Assembly: GCF_000524195.1 (NCBI RefSeq)
Contig: NW_020170389.1
Location: 431,010 to 495,009, forward strand
From: Echinococcus granulosus
Taxonomy: Eukaryota; Platyhelminthes; Cestoda; Cyclophyllidea; Taeniidae
DNA: 64,000 nt
Direction of reading: 5' to 3'
The translations under genes and the position numbers were made by a program. Below are positions 11,201 through 24,800 of this stretch, piece after piece; positions within the stretch are counted from its first letter, which is position 1; each line of letters starts with the position of its first letter. Under the pieces are notes generated by a model that searched no databases, was not told the DNA's origin, and saw only the letters and a list, made by a program, of their open reading frames with translations.

Positions 11201-14200
11201 GCCCATAACACCGACTTCCTTCCATCCATTTGAACAATAGCAGTGCAAGGAATGCCCACTTGCCTCTGAAAGCCGAGTCGAATGCAGGGTGTGAGGAGGG
11301 AGAGACAGGCGGGGTTAATTCCAAAGATGCTGCACTCATATTCCAACGGTATTGGCGCGCCTCCACTAATGAGCACCAGCCGTTGTACCGCCTCGCTCCT
11401 ACTCTCCGCTAGTCGTACCGCAAGCGAGGTACTTGGAGAAGCAAAGCATCGTTGGCATTACCAGAACCAGCTGATTTTCCACGCTAGCAATTGGCACATG
11501 ATCTTGGACTTTGCATTTGCAATATGGATGAATAACCATGATGATCAGCCTTGTAGGGAGGACTCGCAGTAAATTAGTCTCAACTATTCTATTTGTTATC
11601 CAAAACTACGCAAATGAGGAATGGCCATGATTTGAACCCAAATACTACTAGCAGTAAATATGATTTGTGACTATCAATTTCTTGCTCCTTTTCGGGTCTC
11701 ATAAAGTTTACTGAAAAAACTCCACAAAATGAAGTGAAAATTATTCGCGATAACAGGCCACAAGAATTTTGCGATTCAATTTGTTATCCATGTAACTACA
11801 TTTCTAGAAAAAAAGGAGATAAAATGGGAATTTGGCATTACCACTCAAGTACAAAAGGTTGATTGTAATGGTATACCTTTAGGAGGACTGAATTACAACT
11901 CTCTTGTTACCAAGGCCATATACTTTAACCATCATAAATTCACAAAAGATGGTAAAAGAAATCAGTATAACGAGATATCAGTGTCAGCAGTGCTTCGTGA
12001 TTCCTTTGGAACACCTTAGCTTACTTTCCATTCTGCGGTGAAAAAGTACAACGGAAAATGAGTTGAGAACATTCCATTTTGGAGTTCAAGTTTCTAGTCA
12101 TGCTTGAATAAAGTTGATGGGAACCTATTAAGATGACATAACATTTGAAGCAGTTTGTAATGTTCCAACCACGCGACCAGACCGTTTACATTGCAGCTCT
12201 GCGGAACATGATTTAAGTTTAACAACCGACTGCAGTAATTTTTAAATGACTTCAATTTTTGTATCCTAAAAGAACAATTATAGCGGTGATTAGGTGAAAC
12301 CATCTGGGTAAGTGTGACCCCAAAATCAGCGACATTTCCCGTGCTGAACACAGAATGGCAACTACGAAATTAGACAATCAGATGATCCAGCCAATTGGCA
12401 CGATTGTGAGAAGCAAGAGCAAGGTTCAAATCTTGCATTAAAATAAAATAAGGAATTTCATTGACCATTTGTTGCGCTTATTTAAAGGGGAAGAAGGAAT
12501 GCAGTAAAAGATTAACATCATTGAATTCATTTAGTGCAGAAGCCTCGGCACCCGTGTAGGTTGAAATCCAAACATACAAACAATTGATTGCGATTTCTTC
12601 CCAGATCATAAGGAATTTAGGTACCGCTTAGGTCTACAAATTCAACTATAAATCACGAGCTACGATATCAGTCCGTATGTGGTTTTCTATTTCATAATTT
12701 TGTGGGCCAGCTGTTACAAAACATGAAGGCGAAGCATATGAATGCGCCAAAACGCGCTTCCTTCCTTCCATTAATTTTAGTGGGGACCGCTCACACAAAA
12801 CACTTAAAATTTGCGGGGCTTAGTTAAAGCGCGCTACTTCAGACATTATAGCATAAACTCTAGTAACTCGTGGAAGAGTGTGTGGGCACACAAAAGACAA
12901 AAGAATTTCAATAAAAGTGGGATTAGCGGCTAAAAACTTTGGAAAATACTAACTTTTTTTAAAGAAACACGAAGTCCACATCACATATTTCCTTTTCAAT
13001 GCCTTTCATCACAAAGAACTAGCTTAAAACATTACAATGTGGATTGATAGATAAACCCAGGTATTCTATTTCAGTAAAACATTAAAATAATTCTTCTTCC
13101 AAAATACCAAGAGTGCTTACAGACATTTTTGGCTACAGTGTCTTTAATGGGGAAATTATTTACGTTATGCGTCTTTTGTAATTTGATGCCTTTTGTAAAA
13201 GCTACCTTTTTCCTGCCATTAATAGGTGTAGTGATTTGACATTTTTTTAACCAAGCGTTTAGCTACGGGAGCAGTTCAGGCACCGCAGGTTTTACTTCTG
13301 CTCTGTGGCATGGTATTCGTGCCTTACTAACAGACCTCCAGCTCTTCTGTGCATTAGTGTTACATGTTCTTTCGTGCTACCTTAGTTTGTTATAACTTCA
13401 GGAAAGGCCCGGGGTGCTACATTTGTGCACTTAGAGATCACATATGGTAATAATAAGAATGCATTACCCTTCAGGACATTAGCTCCGCTTTCTCAAGAAT
13501 GCAATATTAAGTGTCCCCCAACGTGCCATCGTATGACCATATTTAATGTGCATATACATATTTTTGTGGCTAACTGATTCTTGTGCAAGCAGACATTTGG
13601 AAAGGACAGTTAAATCATTCTGGTGTCGAATGTCGAGGAATTCTCTTCGAGTGGCTCATTATTGTTCTTGTGAAAGTGATAGCAACAAAGAAACTCTCAA
13701 CTTGGAAACACCATCACGCTCGAAAGTAGTGATTGTAAAGCGAATCTCAACTAAGACATCTAACACTTTGGGTCGTATGTAAGTTGAATAGGCGCTTTTG
13801 TACCCACATCCATACAAAAATACAGCCCAAGCTACATTAGTTAACAATCACACTTGTTTATGCGCTTTTAGGTGAAATCAAAATGACAATTTTGAGCAGC
13901 AGAAAGTACCGCGTAAATTAACGGATTCAACATTACTGCTTGCTGAACATCAATTAAAAAAGATGCTCCAAAACCGCTCACAATTCCAACATCGTTTAAC
14001 GATTAGTAAGTAAGATTTCAGAGAGGTCGTAAAACTGCCCAAATACTAGCTTTAAAAGCAAGGTGCATCACCATAAACAGATCGACGATTGAACACGTTG
14101 CGGTGGAAATTAAGCATACAAAAAAGGCAATACAGTGATTGAAAGGCTCAGTTCTGATAGTTCTGCTTACGATCACAAAAGAGCCATGTGAGAATCACAA

Positions 14201-17200
14201 GCGGAGAGCGGAACGATAAATAATGATGAGCTATAAGCAGTGGCAAAACACAGCATTACTCCCTCAACAATCCTTGACCGCTTTAAACCACTTTGAAGGT
14301 AAAGAATCTGGGAAGCTGAATGGGTTTCGTTACATATGTTCACTGAGTGGACATCAAGAGAAAACCGATTACATTTAATGTCAAAACGTAAGGGAAATTA
14401 TATAACTATTTGATACTAAATTATTGCATTATTTTTCATGTACTAAGAGCCGAAAAGATGAAGAATATCGGGATAAAATTAGTAATAAAACATTTTGGAT
14501 TTCTCTACGACCCTGTCACTATGCTTAAGAGATGATCGAATTATTGTGTTGTGAAATGACATCTGGATTTAAAATACGTGCGGACTTAATGAATGAGCTT
14601 TGTTTGTCCCTTCATTAGTAACCTCGAATACGTCTGCTCTGCGATTTCGTTATGTACAATAAATTGGATGGCAGTATTTTGTGAAGACTTGATAACCTGA
14701 GCGCGTGTGTGCGTGTGGAGATGAGAAACACCATTTGAGGGAAAACTCGCCTATAATCACTCTGCGACATTCACTTAAGTGATTGAAATACTCACAGCGC
14801 CATCTCATAAAAAGGATGAGCACATCATTTTAGTTCTATATGATTTCGGTAAGCATAGATCTCCTTGGAGGGGGGTGGAGATTAGCTTTATCATTTATGT
14901 GATGCCATTGTATTAGAGGCATTGACATTTAGTAATTCCTTAACAAATACATAATTATTACCTGAAAAGGATATCACTAGCATTTTGGTAGGAAAACTCA
15001 ATGCGGATTGTAACATTCGAAGAACACACCAGTTGGGAATGTTTACACATAACAAAGTTCCTTATAAAGTTTACGAACCTTCTGCCTAGCATCACTTAGT
15101 TCCCAATGCGTACAAATTTAGGGTAAATCGCGAAGTGAATGGAGAATTCAAAAGAAAACCATTTTTTAAAAGCGACCTAGAAGCCACTAGAATCAACTAG
15201 AGGAGAGTAATTCCTCGCAAATGGAATGTAAAAAGGGGCGTTGAATTGTTGCTAGGCTTTGCAGATGGAATAAATACTTCCTCGGGGTAGATTTTGATCA
15301 CCGCAATGGCGAAGATCACACTCACATGACACCTGCACATTCCGCTTATTCATCCTACACAAACCTGAATGAGTAAGTGACTGAGCGAGTATGCAAGACC
15401 TACCAGATAGCCCTGGTCCTAAAGCACCAAACAGTACGCCTTATCAGTATGCGCATCTAAGATTTATAACGCCAAAATAAGGCATAATTTGCAGGTACGT
15501 TTGGTTCAAATGAAACTGCTCCTTGCTATCGACAAGGTACGATCCCATTTGAGGCTGAAGCGAGTTCAGACGCCAAAAATGCATTAAATTATGATAATTT
15601 ACATTTAAATGTGGTTTCAGACGAAAGCGATGAGGCCTTTAGCCAAAATAGTCCCATTAATATAAAAAATGCAACCATTTATATGAGTATTAGGCACATA
15701 TTCTAAATTAGGTCTTATTGTGGTGTAATATAAGGTCTCACTAGGTGAAAGGGGCACAAAAACTTGTGTAAATAACAACACTTGAGGTACCCAAATGTTG
15801 TGCTCATTTTTATACACAATAACTTTGAAATAAAAGTAACTAAAGACATGACTTTTTACCGATGCTTCTACGAAAAAAGTCGATTTCGACCTACCCATAA
15901 GAATGGGCCACTACAGTAACAATAGGTGGTTTTTGTTCTTTGGGTTCCTCGTTATCTGAGGAATCCTTGATTGCATAGTACTTGACGACGTATTTATCAA
16001 ATACCTCTTTGACGTCTTTGAAGTGCTCGTCAAATGTACAAAAGGCCTCCAGTCCTTTCGTGCTGGGACACCGCAAACAAATACCAAGAGATTTGGAAGT
16101 CGAGAAAATGGGCCATTTTTGATCGGCGCAGCAAATGAGATCATGGTTTGCATCTATTGGGCTAGCACCATGTCCTACTAAATCAATCGTCACCGTTCGA
16201 TAACCCTATGAAAAACGGAGCTGAAAATGTTATGTGGGTGAAATAGAGTCAAATTAACAATGCCTCAATGTGCACGCTGAAAACGGATAAAATAAAAACT
16301 GTTTTGAAATAACGCTAAATTAAGATAGTCGATTACACTACTCTTAATTCACTTGTAAAGTAGGTGAATGCATTCTTAGTTTGACTAAGAGATGCTTTTT
16401 AGGGAAAATTTAGGAATAAGGGTGTAATGTTTAGTTAGTCTGTTTGCTAAAATAGTTGATATTTTCTGTTGCAACTGAACTGAGACAGATATTTAGAAAA
16501 ATGTAAGACTTAGATTTTTTGGCGTGCCCAACGTGAAAAAACTACATCCATGCTAGGTATCGAATTTGTCCTAAAATTAATGCACCAGAAACTGAATACA
16601 AAATGATTAAGAAACTGAATACGAGGAGTTAGAAATTTACAAAATCTAAATTTAACATTTAACATTTTGAATACTCCAAAAATAGTGCTAGTCTACCAAA
16701 TACTTGTGATTTACACCCAAATGCAAGTAAAAACGCTATCAATTAACTAAATATCCAAAGGTAAATCAAAGAACGAATTTTCTGACAAAAACTTAGTAAA
16801 CAGGTCAACAATAACATTTATAATCTGTACATTGATTTTAAATTTAAAAAACATTAAAAATTATACAATACTATAGAAGTACTGGAAACTATTCAAAAAT
16901 GACACACCATGAAGTAAAAAGGCTCAAGCTAGTGCAAACATATTTAGGCGCAAGCTTCCTGCCAAGGTTCACGTGTAATAGCCAAAACCTATATTGATAT
17001 ACAGAAAAATGTTAAAAGCATGGTTGCAGCAGGCGAAATCAACAAATGGGCTCATGATCAAAGAATATAATGTGAGAAAAAATCTTGTATTTTTGCGAAT
17101 CAAGGGTTGAAAGTACCTTTAACAAAAAGTAGTTTACTTGATAGTTCCATATGCGCTCACTTTCTCCAACACCATGAATAAAAAAAAGGGTGCCTATATC

Positions 17201-17338
17201 TACGAAGAGTATAATATGTCGTGCAATAATACCTGGAAGAGCAGGCACTGACACATTAACAAACAATTTTCTCCCCTTTCGTATCTCAATCAACTCTTTG
17301 AATGGGTCAATCTTGTTAAAAGGACACAAGGTAGGCAT
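8221..17338 (-). CDS. ABHD8: ABHD8-like alpha/beta hydrolase
   Basis: Exons, in transcript order 17338-17117, 16205-15895, 11431-11264, 9815-9566 and 8580-8221, join in phase to 436 residues. Motifs in order are LFFIHGVGES (oxyanion HG loop), DLVGHGAS, VVAHSYG (nucleophile elbow), LVLISGGAP, AGQKWPEGD, LLICGSHDRLVS (acid Asp) and LPKAGHMGML (catalytic His). Segments such as HSYG..SLAVRLAES..LVLISGG align without gaps to human ABHD8 (HSYGVSFCTFLAHE..VIMINGG), and AGQKWPEGD matches SGQYWPEGD. Oddities: the elbow reads A-x-S-x-G instead of G-x-S-x-G; about 50 extra residues with several Cys precede it; the intron after exon 3 begins GC, not GT. The N-terminal part is much shorter than in human ABHD8, so an upstream exon may be missing, and the start ATG at 17338 is uncertain. 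The C-terminal tail after the His is polar and not conserved. Exons are far apart (the largest intron is 4.5 kb). Confidence 0.85.
11432..15894 (-). other. Large intron of the ABHD8-like gene
   Basis: The 4.5-kb stretch between the elbow exon and the next exon begins with a GT donor (GTAGGT just below 15895) and ends with an AAG acceptor just above 11431. It is AT-rich. I see no exon of another gene, no inverted repeats at its edges and no transposase motifs. Confidence 0.6.
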
Positions 17339-18888
17339 TTTAGGATGAAAGGGACATTCTGCCTATCATCTGTTACAGACCGTGTATAAGCTTCCGCGCA
17401 ATATTAAACATCCAAACAAATATGGCCTTAAAAAGCAGCTACCAAGAATTGATTAGAACCGCATTGTACTATGAATTCCTAGCAGAGAAATGGTGGAATA
17501 ACTCCTATTTTTAAGATATGCCGTTGCTTTTGTTTTACATTTGGAATTTTACAACAAATACCACATTTGGTCCAACTACAAAAACTTATTTTTCGCACTT
17601 ATGGGTTTATACATAACACCGGTATATATTTAGGGTAATATATGATGATTCTATGATTACTAGAAGTAGTTGATTGCACGAGTAAGTCACCAAATTTCCT
17701 AAAGTAAACTGAGGAATATTAATAGTTGCAATTTCCCCAAATAGGAATTGTGTAAGAAAGCCGTTAAAGGATGCTGCAGATTTCTGACATAAATCAAAAT
17801 TGTACTTGATTGCTTCTTAAGCGCAACTGTGGCGCCCCAGGACTCCCTGAAGACGAAAGAAGACAAAATACTCGGGCAGAATATATATTCAGCGCAGAGG
17901 TGTCTGGGCTATTGGCATGACTCGAAAGGCCAGCCCACCCAGCGAGGTACAAGAAGGCTAATTCGAAGTACAAAAGTGGCGCCTCATCAATACGGAGGGA
18001 TAAACTACTATCGTATTACACAACAGTCTGCAGCTGAATAGGTTCTAAAGCCGCTATTTCTTAAGCGCGATATGGCTTACTGCATGCTTAGAAGCATGCG
18101 CCTGTTTTTCCTAAAAATTTCTCGGCTTGATATTTTTACATGCTATCAGAATATTTTCACCATTGTATTTAAAGGGCATTCTGCTCCACAGCTTTAACTG
18201 TGAGTTTAGCTAGGCGTTACATTACTCGGATAGTCAAAACGCTGTACACCGCGCCAATAGCCTTCAGCCTCCTAAATGACAGTAATGAATTCCCTGCCAC
18301 ATTATTGTGACTTCCTACGACTTCAGAATGACTTGGGGTGTTACAACACTTTCGCCGAAATTCGCTTCCTGGCCAGGTGCTCTGCTTCAGACGCTGGTTT
18401 AGCCACCATAGCGGCAAACGTCGCTGTCCCTAACTGGCACACCAAAACGGGTATCAAGATTGACTAAAACCGAGGCACCGAAGAATGACACTTCAGTAGA
18501 GAAGTAGAAAACGCCACCTCCACCTTTACCAACCGTAACAAGCAGATAGGTTTCACAATCCCTACCACCTACACGGCAAACAGGTCGTGATCCAGAGCAA
18601 GTCTAATGAACGTGTGAAAGGGCCTTCTTGCGCAGCTCCTCGAATAACACTCACTATGAATAAAACACCATTGATCACGACCCCATTCTGTGCGCTTACT
18701 CGAGCGTAGCTTGTTACACCCATGAGTTGATATACAGATTTTTTTACTGAAGCTAAAATAATGTATGAAAATTGCACATCCTGTAGATTCACGCCATCGG
18801 ATGACTGTATAATCCACTCAAAAAAATCTTGGTCACAATCAGAAAGATCGAGATCAATGCCAGACTGAAAAGGAGGGTACTATTACAC
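17339..18888. other. Stretch between ABHD8 and SPPL2
   Basis: No family is recognised on either strand. The part at about 18.2-18.8 kb is richer in G+C and has overlapping open frames on both strands, which may be the 3' untranslated region of the SPPL2 gene. Confidence 0.4.
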
Positions 18889-21800
18889 CTATGCATTCTG
18901 GTACTGATCAAGGTGGAAGACACCCTCGCCCTTACCATCAATTTTCACTACAGATGGTAAGACCAGGGGTCCATCAACGCTGTTTGAGGCGCCTAACTGT
19001 TCCCCTGAGGCGTTGAGGGCGTGTAACGGAGCGGGTAGATTGGTGGTCCAGAGGTTGTGCAATTCCACGACGCCGCCTCGCATGTAAGCGCTTACAACGG
19101 TAACCGCCAAGGTGAATGGACAGAGGTAGAGCAGTGCAGGCTGCGCCATCTTTGTGATAAAGAGAACCAGTGAGACAACCACTCCGCCCAGGATGTAGCC
19201 TGCAGGAAGGACAAGGGCCACCAATCAGCCACCTAGCCAATCAGTCGTTTAGCCAAATTGATAGAGCTGTGCAGACAGTAGGAGAGAGGTGCTTTTAAGA
19301 TTAGGCACGGAATCATTACGTATGAAGTATCTGACTTTTAAAACACAGCACAGATAATATTGGTCGATGGCTTCAATAATAGGCATTAATGAACAGTAAT
19401 GAAAAAAAGGGTATTGAGGAAAGGCTACAAAAAATCACACTGCTATTTGATAAAGGAGAAAACGGTATTTTCACAAAATTTGAGGCTATTTGCGATGGAA
19501 ATCATGAGTGCAGTGTGTAGAAACGCAAATAGAAAGAACTTATATGAAACGGACGCTACTGTGTAGAATAGGGTGAAATACTTCCAGTTAAAGTGCATGA
19601 ATTCAACCAGTAACCCAGTTTATTTAAAGCAGCCCAACCATTTGTAAACAAATACAATGCAAAAAACCAATCCAATTATTAGGAAAACAATATTAAACGA
19701 ATCGGGTGGATGATGACGATAGTCTACCTAGGAGCGAAGACAAGAAGTTCCACGGGACTCGCCGCTTCCAACAAGCATCATAGAAGGCGAGGAACACACA
19801 GAGAGCACCTGAAAGAAGTGACAATGGTAGACGTTACACCCAAATCAAGAATACGGCTGCCAAGCACTCGACCTGAAGCAAAAGCATGTGCATTTTAGGG
19901 CTGTTGAGTTTAAGCATCACCAAATTTCGCATCGTGCGTGGTAGTTTTGGCGAGAAAAAAAAGGAATCAAAACAGAGGCTTTGGCAAAACCGAGACTTCC
20001 TAATAAGGTCCGGAGGTTAATATACACATGTAATCGGTGAACAAGCTATAAATTGATGTGAAAAATTACGCGGTTCACGGCGTTCAGCATCCTCCAAAAA
20101 AGGTTTCTTACATAGGGAATATGAGAGATGCGCCGATTGCTGGGGTATTCTATTTCATTACAGATTTGATGCTATTATTAGACATGTAAGCAAGATTAGT
20201 TATCAGACAAATTTAAACACATTTTTGCAATTCATCTACTCAAAAAGGTAAGCAGAAAAGAAAAGCGGTCGCTCAAATACCAACATGCAGTCGCTAAAAT
20301 GTCAGCCAAGAATGTAGTTCAAAAAGATGAAATGCTTGAAAGTTCTAGCAAAAACAATTAATTCAAACGATCAGCTATTCGTCTACGTATTAAATTAACC
20401 TCTCTAAAGCCACTCATCTATGTGGAAAACAGGACAAGAAATTAGGAGAATGAAAACTTACGAAAAATACACAGCAAATAGTGAAAAAAACAGGTTATCA
20501 ATATAGACCAAGTCCCACTTTCCATCCAATCAACCTCGGCACCCTCCATCTACCTCATATTGTATAGTTAAAGTGGAAATAAAGGAAAAGTGGACCCACC
20601 TGGAAGTACAGCATCGCCGAAGCCGAGGAGTACATGATCGAGACCGCCCTGACACACACCTGGCCGACCGGTAATGGCAGTGATGGAAACCTTGAAGACT
20701 AAGGGCATCAGCTCACCAGAGGAACCCGCAGAGCCCGTAGCTACGGCTTCCATAATGCTGTCACCAGGCGCCGCGATGTTTCGACGCCCACGCGACAACA
20801 CCTCTTGCGTATTGAAGATCCCTGAAGGCGCCGCTAGTTTTGTTCCTAACGCCCCCACCTCTGTCATTTTCAAAGACTATAAATATAATTACAAACACAT
20901 CCTTCTAGAGCAGGTCTTGCGTATCAGTCCTTTTGATACTAAAAGACAAGTCCACCAAACCCATACATCTACTTCAACCGTCCTATTTAAAAACAGTGTA
21001 AACGCAAATAGCACACCTGTCTCCATTGTAGTCAACTTCAATTGCATACAGGCACACTCCATAACCGATGTGCATAGCTCTGCACTTTTGGCTTCTTAAA
21101 TTAATAATACCTTGTGGTAATTAAAAAGAGCAAGGTGAAAATCTCATCCGTTCACATGTTCAGATTACCATTGCCATTGGCTAAACTCATGCTTTCGAGA
21201 GATAAAATTATCTTTTTTATTCAGAGCTATATGTGGTTTAGAATACAGATAAGTTTTCTCAAGTAATCACAAAGTAGTCGGTTCCAAAAATGTCAACTGT
21301 TAGAGTAAATAAGGGGCCTAATAAGGACGTAAGTAGTGTTGGGGATTATTCTCTGAATCATGGCAGATAAAAGAGTAGTTTGTGTAGACCTAAAATCTAC
21401 GTCGCTGGCTCCGGACGCAAATGCCTTTGCAGAAGCAACGGAACACCTCGAGACGGCATAGAAGTGTCTGAAGTGTGGTGGTGGGACTACTATTCAACGC
21501 ACACAAAACACAAGGCCATAGTTTGTGGAGAAATAGAGTAATAGCGGATGACTTTAATCGTGACGTTAAATGTGCCGCATAACGCGTGGAAAGGAAAGTG
21601 ATTACTGCTTTGAGTAAAAAATCAAGCCATTGAACCTACGCACCGGTGCGCCAATAATTTAAGCCCCGAGTAGGGTGTCAATCATGGCACGCGACTACGG
21701 TTTAAAATATTTTAACAGACATAACACGGCTTCCGTGCCGAATGGGTCCAGCTCCAAAAAACCAGCCTTCCAGTCCCCTTTTGCAGACTACTTTGATACC

Positions 21801-24800
21801 AAAAGGCTAATCGGTCACATTCACACGCCTACACGACCTCTTCTGAAATGTTTGAGCTTGAAGTTCAATGTTCAATGAATAAAAGTATGCCTACTCAAGA
21901 GGTGCCTTACTTTAACACCTTAAGCATTAAATACGGAATATCCTATGCATATTCGACATGGTCATGATTATCTTCGGGTTTGTAATCTCTAATAAGGGGG
22001 TTTTTGGACCAAAAAAGGGATATTGCTTTTAAAGGATGAGAACTGTTTTAAAAGCAACGCAAAAGTGTGGAGACCTCGAGGCATAGACTGTCAACAGGCA
22101 CACAAAACACGCTGAAAAGTCCCGTTTCGACAACTTTTAATCTAAAGGGTGGGTCATCCAGGACGATTGAACTGAACCTGTTGGTGGTGGTGGTGATAAA
22201 ATAAAGCAGAACTTGCATGAACTCTTCACAGTCCTGTTTGTTATGGAATCCATTAGAGTAACAACTGTGTACCAATGAGTACGTCTAATAGTGCCTTGAA
22301 TAATTTCAACAGCAAAAATAGGAGAAGTGAAAGTTTCATAAATGCGTAGGTAATCGACAATGTTCACTTAAAAATTAGAACAGTTGCCTTTTCTAATAAA
22401 CCATTACATACCAAAAAAACCTTACAGTGTTAAAGAATAAACAAGCAAGATGCGACGATTTTGATCATAGAGTACCTTAAATGATGACGAAAGCAGCAAG
22501 TGTACACCCTCACAATTGATGCCATATGCATACTCGAGCACGAAGTCTATTAAAAGGGCCATAGAATCAAAAAAAGAGCATCAAAGACTAGTCAAGTGTT
22601 ATTCTCATGGAAAGAAACCAAAAAAGGTATATTTATGTCTCTGAAAAAGGAGACAAGCCGTACTGATCACTGGTGGAGTCCCGAAGAGGGATTTTTATAC
22701 GATAAACAAATGCTATAAAAAGCCCATTGCAATGCAAAAAAACATACGCGAACAAGAAAGGGAGTTATGAAGACGAAGAAGACATCGTATAGCACGAAGA
22801 CAGCGAAGCCGATACAGATAGCCTGAAGCAATTTTTTAAAAAAGTAAATAAATGAAATTGAGGCGCTGAAAGCTAAAAGGACATTGAAGTAATAAGACCT
22901 ACCTTGAAAGAGAGTAGGATGGAAATGTCGGAGAGAATTTGGATGACCAGAAAAACACCAATTATGTCCTGCATGATCCATCCCACACTAGGCAGAGGAA
23001 GTAATGTTATTGTTACACGGGGATAAATTAAAGTGCATGATATGAAGAATACACAAAATATCTCCTTTTAATTGAATAATGCAAAATATGAATGCTTACA
23101 ATATATGCCACTGACAAAGATTTGGTAAGAGGATAATTTTGAAAATTATTTGAAAGAGGTACCAACAAATTAATGTAGGCTTAAGGAAATAAAAGATATC
23201 ATCATACTAAATGACCCAGCACAAAGGAAATGCAAATCAAAGGATAAAAAATGAGTATAAGGATAAACTTACGAAGGATGTTTTCGATACACACACCATG
23301 TGATAGTGAATGCGAGGAACATGAAGAAGAGGACACAGCGGACAAAAGATACATCAAACTTGTGTGCTCTAAATTTAAGGCGCTTTCTATAAAAGAAACC
23401 AAGGTGATGATGGTCCTATGGTCAGATAGTATGGAGAAGAGGTCTCTTCAAATGCATGGCACAGATTCGTCCAGTTCCTTTTTGGCATTTCAAGTACAGG
23501 ATAGTAGAAATAATACTGGTTTTATTAGCACTTTTCAAAATATTAATGTCGACACTTACAGCAGAAATCTTCGTTAGTTTAGTTTGTATTAGCCTAATTA
23601 TTGTTGCCCAATAAATCCCTTGAAAGAAATATTAGGAAATGCCCATATTACACCCGTGACCACCAAGCCCATTTCTCACATCAATGCGAAAACCTTCAGC
23701 TCAGGGTAAAGGCAACATAAGGAGGTTGAGCCCATAGGTAATCTCTCTAATTTGGCAAGTAATAAGATACTGGATATTCTTTAGTTGTCGAGAATCAAGA
23801 GGAGGAACTTACAGGGCCGGTACTTTCATGAAGAGGAGAGTAGTGGTAACGGAGGACATGGCAGAGGCGCCAGCAAAGATAAAGACGAAGATGAAAAAGT
23901 ACACTATTTTGAAGAAAATTAGGAAAAGGTATTAGATTAAGGAAGAGGCCAATGATAAGGTCTCATTGAATATAACAGAACGGCAGAATGGGTACAGTGG
24001 TTATGCTGCTGTCAGCCAGTCTATGGATACAGAAAATAGGAATGCTGTTCCAAAAGAGACGGAGGTGTATAGCAATTAATTTCCAAGTAAGTATTTTAAG
24101 ACTCCGGCGATTCATTATGAATTTGTTTAAGGCTCCCAATCCTCCTCTGAACGCGAAACAAATCCGCCTATAGACATGTGTCTAATAAAGTCTTTATGGA
24201 TAACTCAAGGACCACAGAGAAATCAAACTCACCCATTATGTCGTAGAAGAAATAGGCCAAAAGAACGACCGAAACGCTGGAAAGTATGAGGAGAGTCGGA
24301 ATAGCAATTTTCAGAAACGGATGAACTGACTTATCAGGACGCATCCTATGCACCAACGAGATGCTAAAAGTGTAATAAATTATGTCTTCGTTTACTAGAG
24401 CCACCCATTTAAAGTGGGCCGGAATAGAACAAGGCTATTGTTATTTGGTCAGAGTGCGGTCGCATTATTCACGCCAACATCCCTGCGCATCGGCAGAGAG
24501 CGCGTGTCTCAGCCTGGTCAGTAAGGAATTTTGCCAGGGAGAAACGAAAATAACGTAGAAATAATCTTAATTAGGATAAAGATAGCTAAGACCGTGATTT
24601 AAGACAAACCTCCTGGAACCACATTAAGAGCCTTTAAAATCTTTAATGACCTCAGAATTCCAAATTTGCTTTACTGTTCACATATACACAAAGTCGGCAA
24701 GAAGAGTAACTTACAGCTTTTCATGGTTTCTAAGGTCAATTAGCCCAGCGATGGTGATGCTAGTGAGACTCAGAATTTTAAGGACAACGAAGGCTAAAAT

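Noticed and set aside
20674..21099. 141-codon plus-strand open frame
   Set aside because: It overlaps the SPPL2 exon with the GFGD motif on the opposite strand, so the first half is a shadow and the rest is intron.
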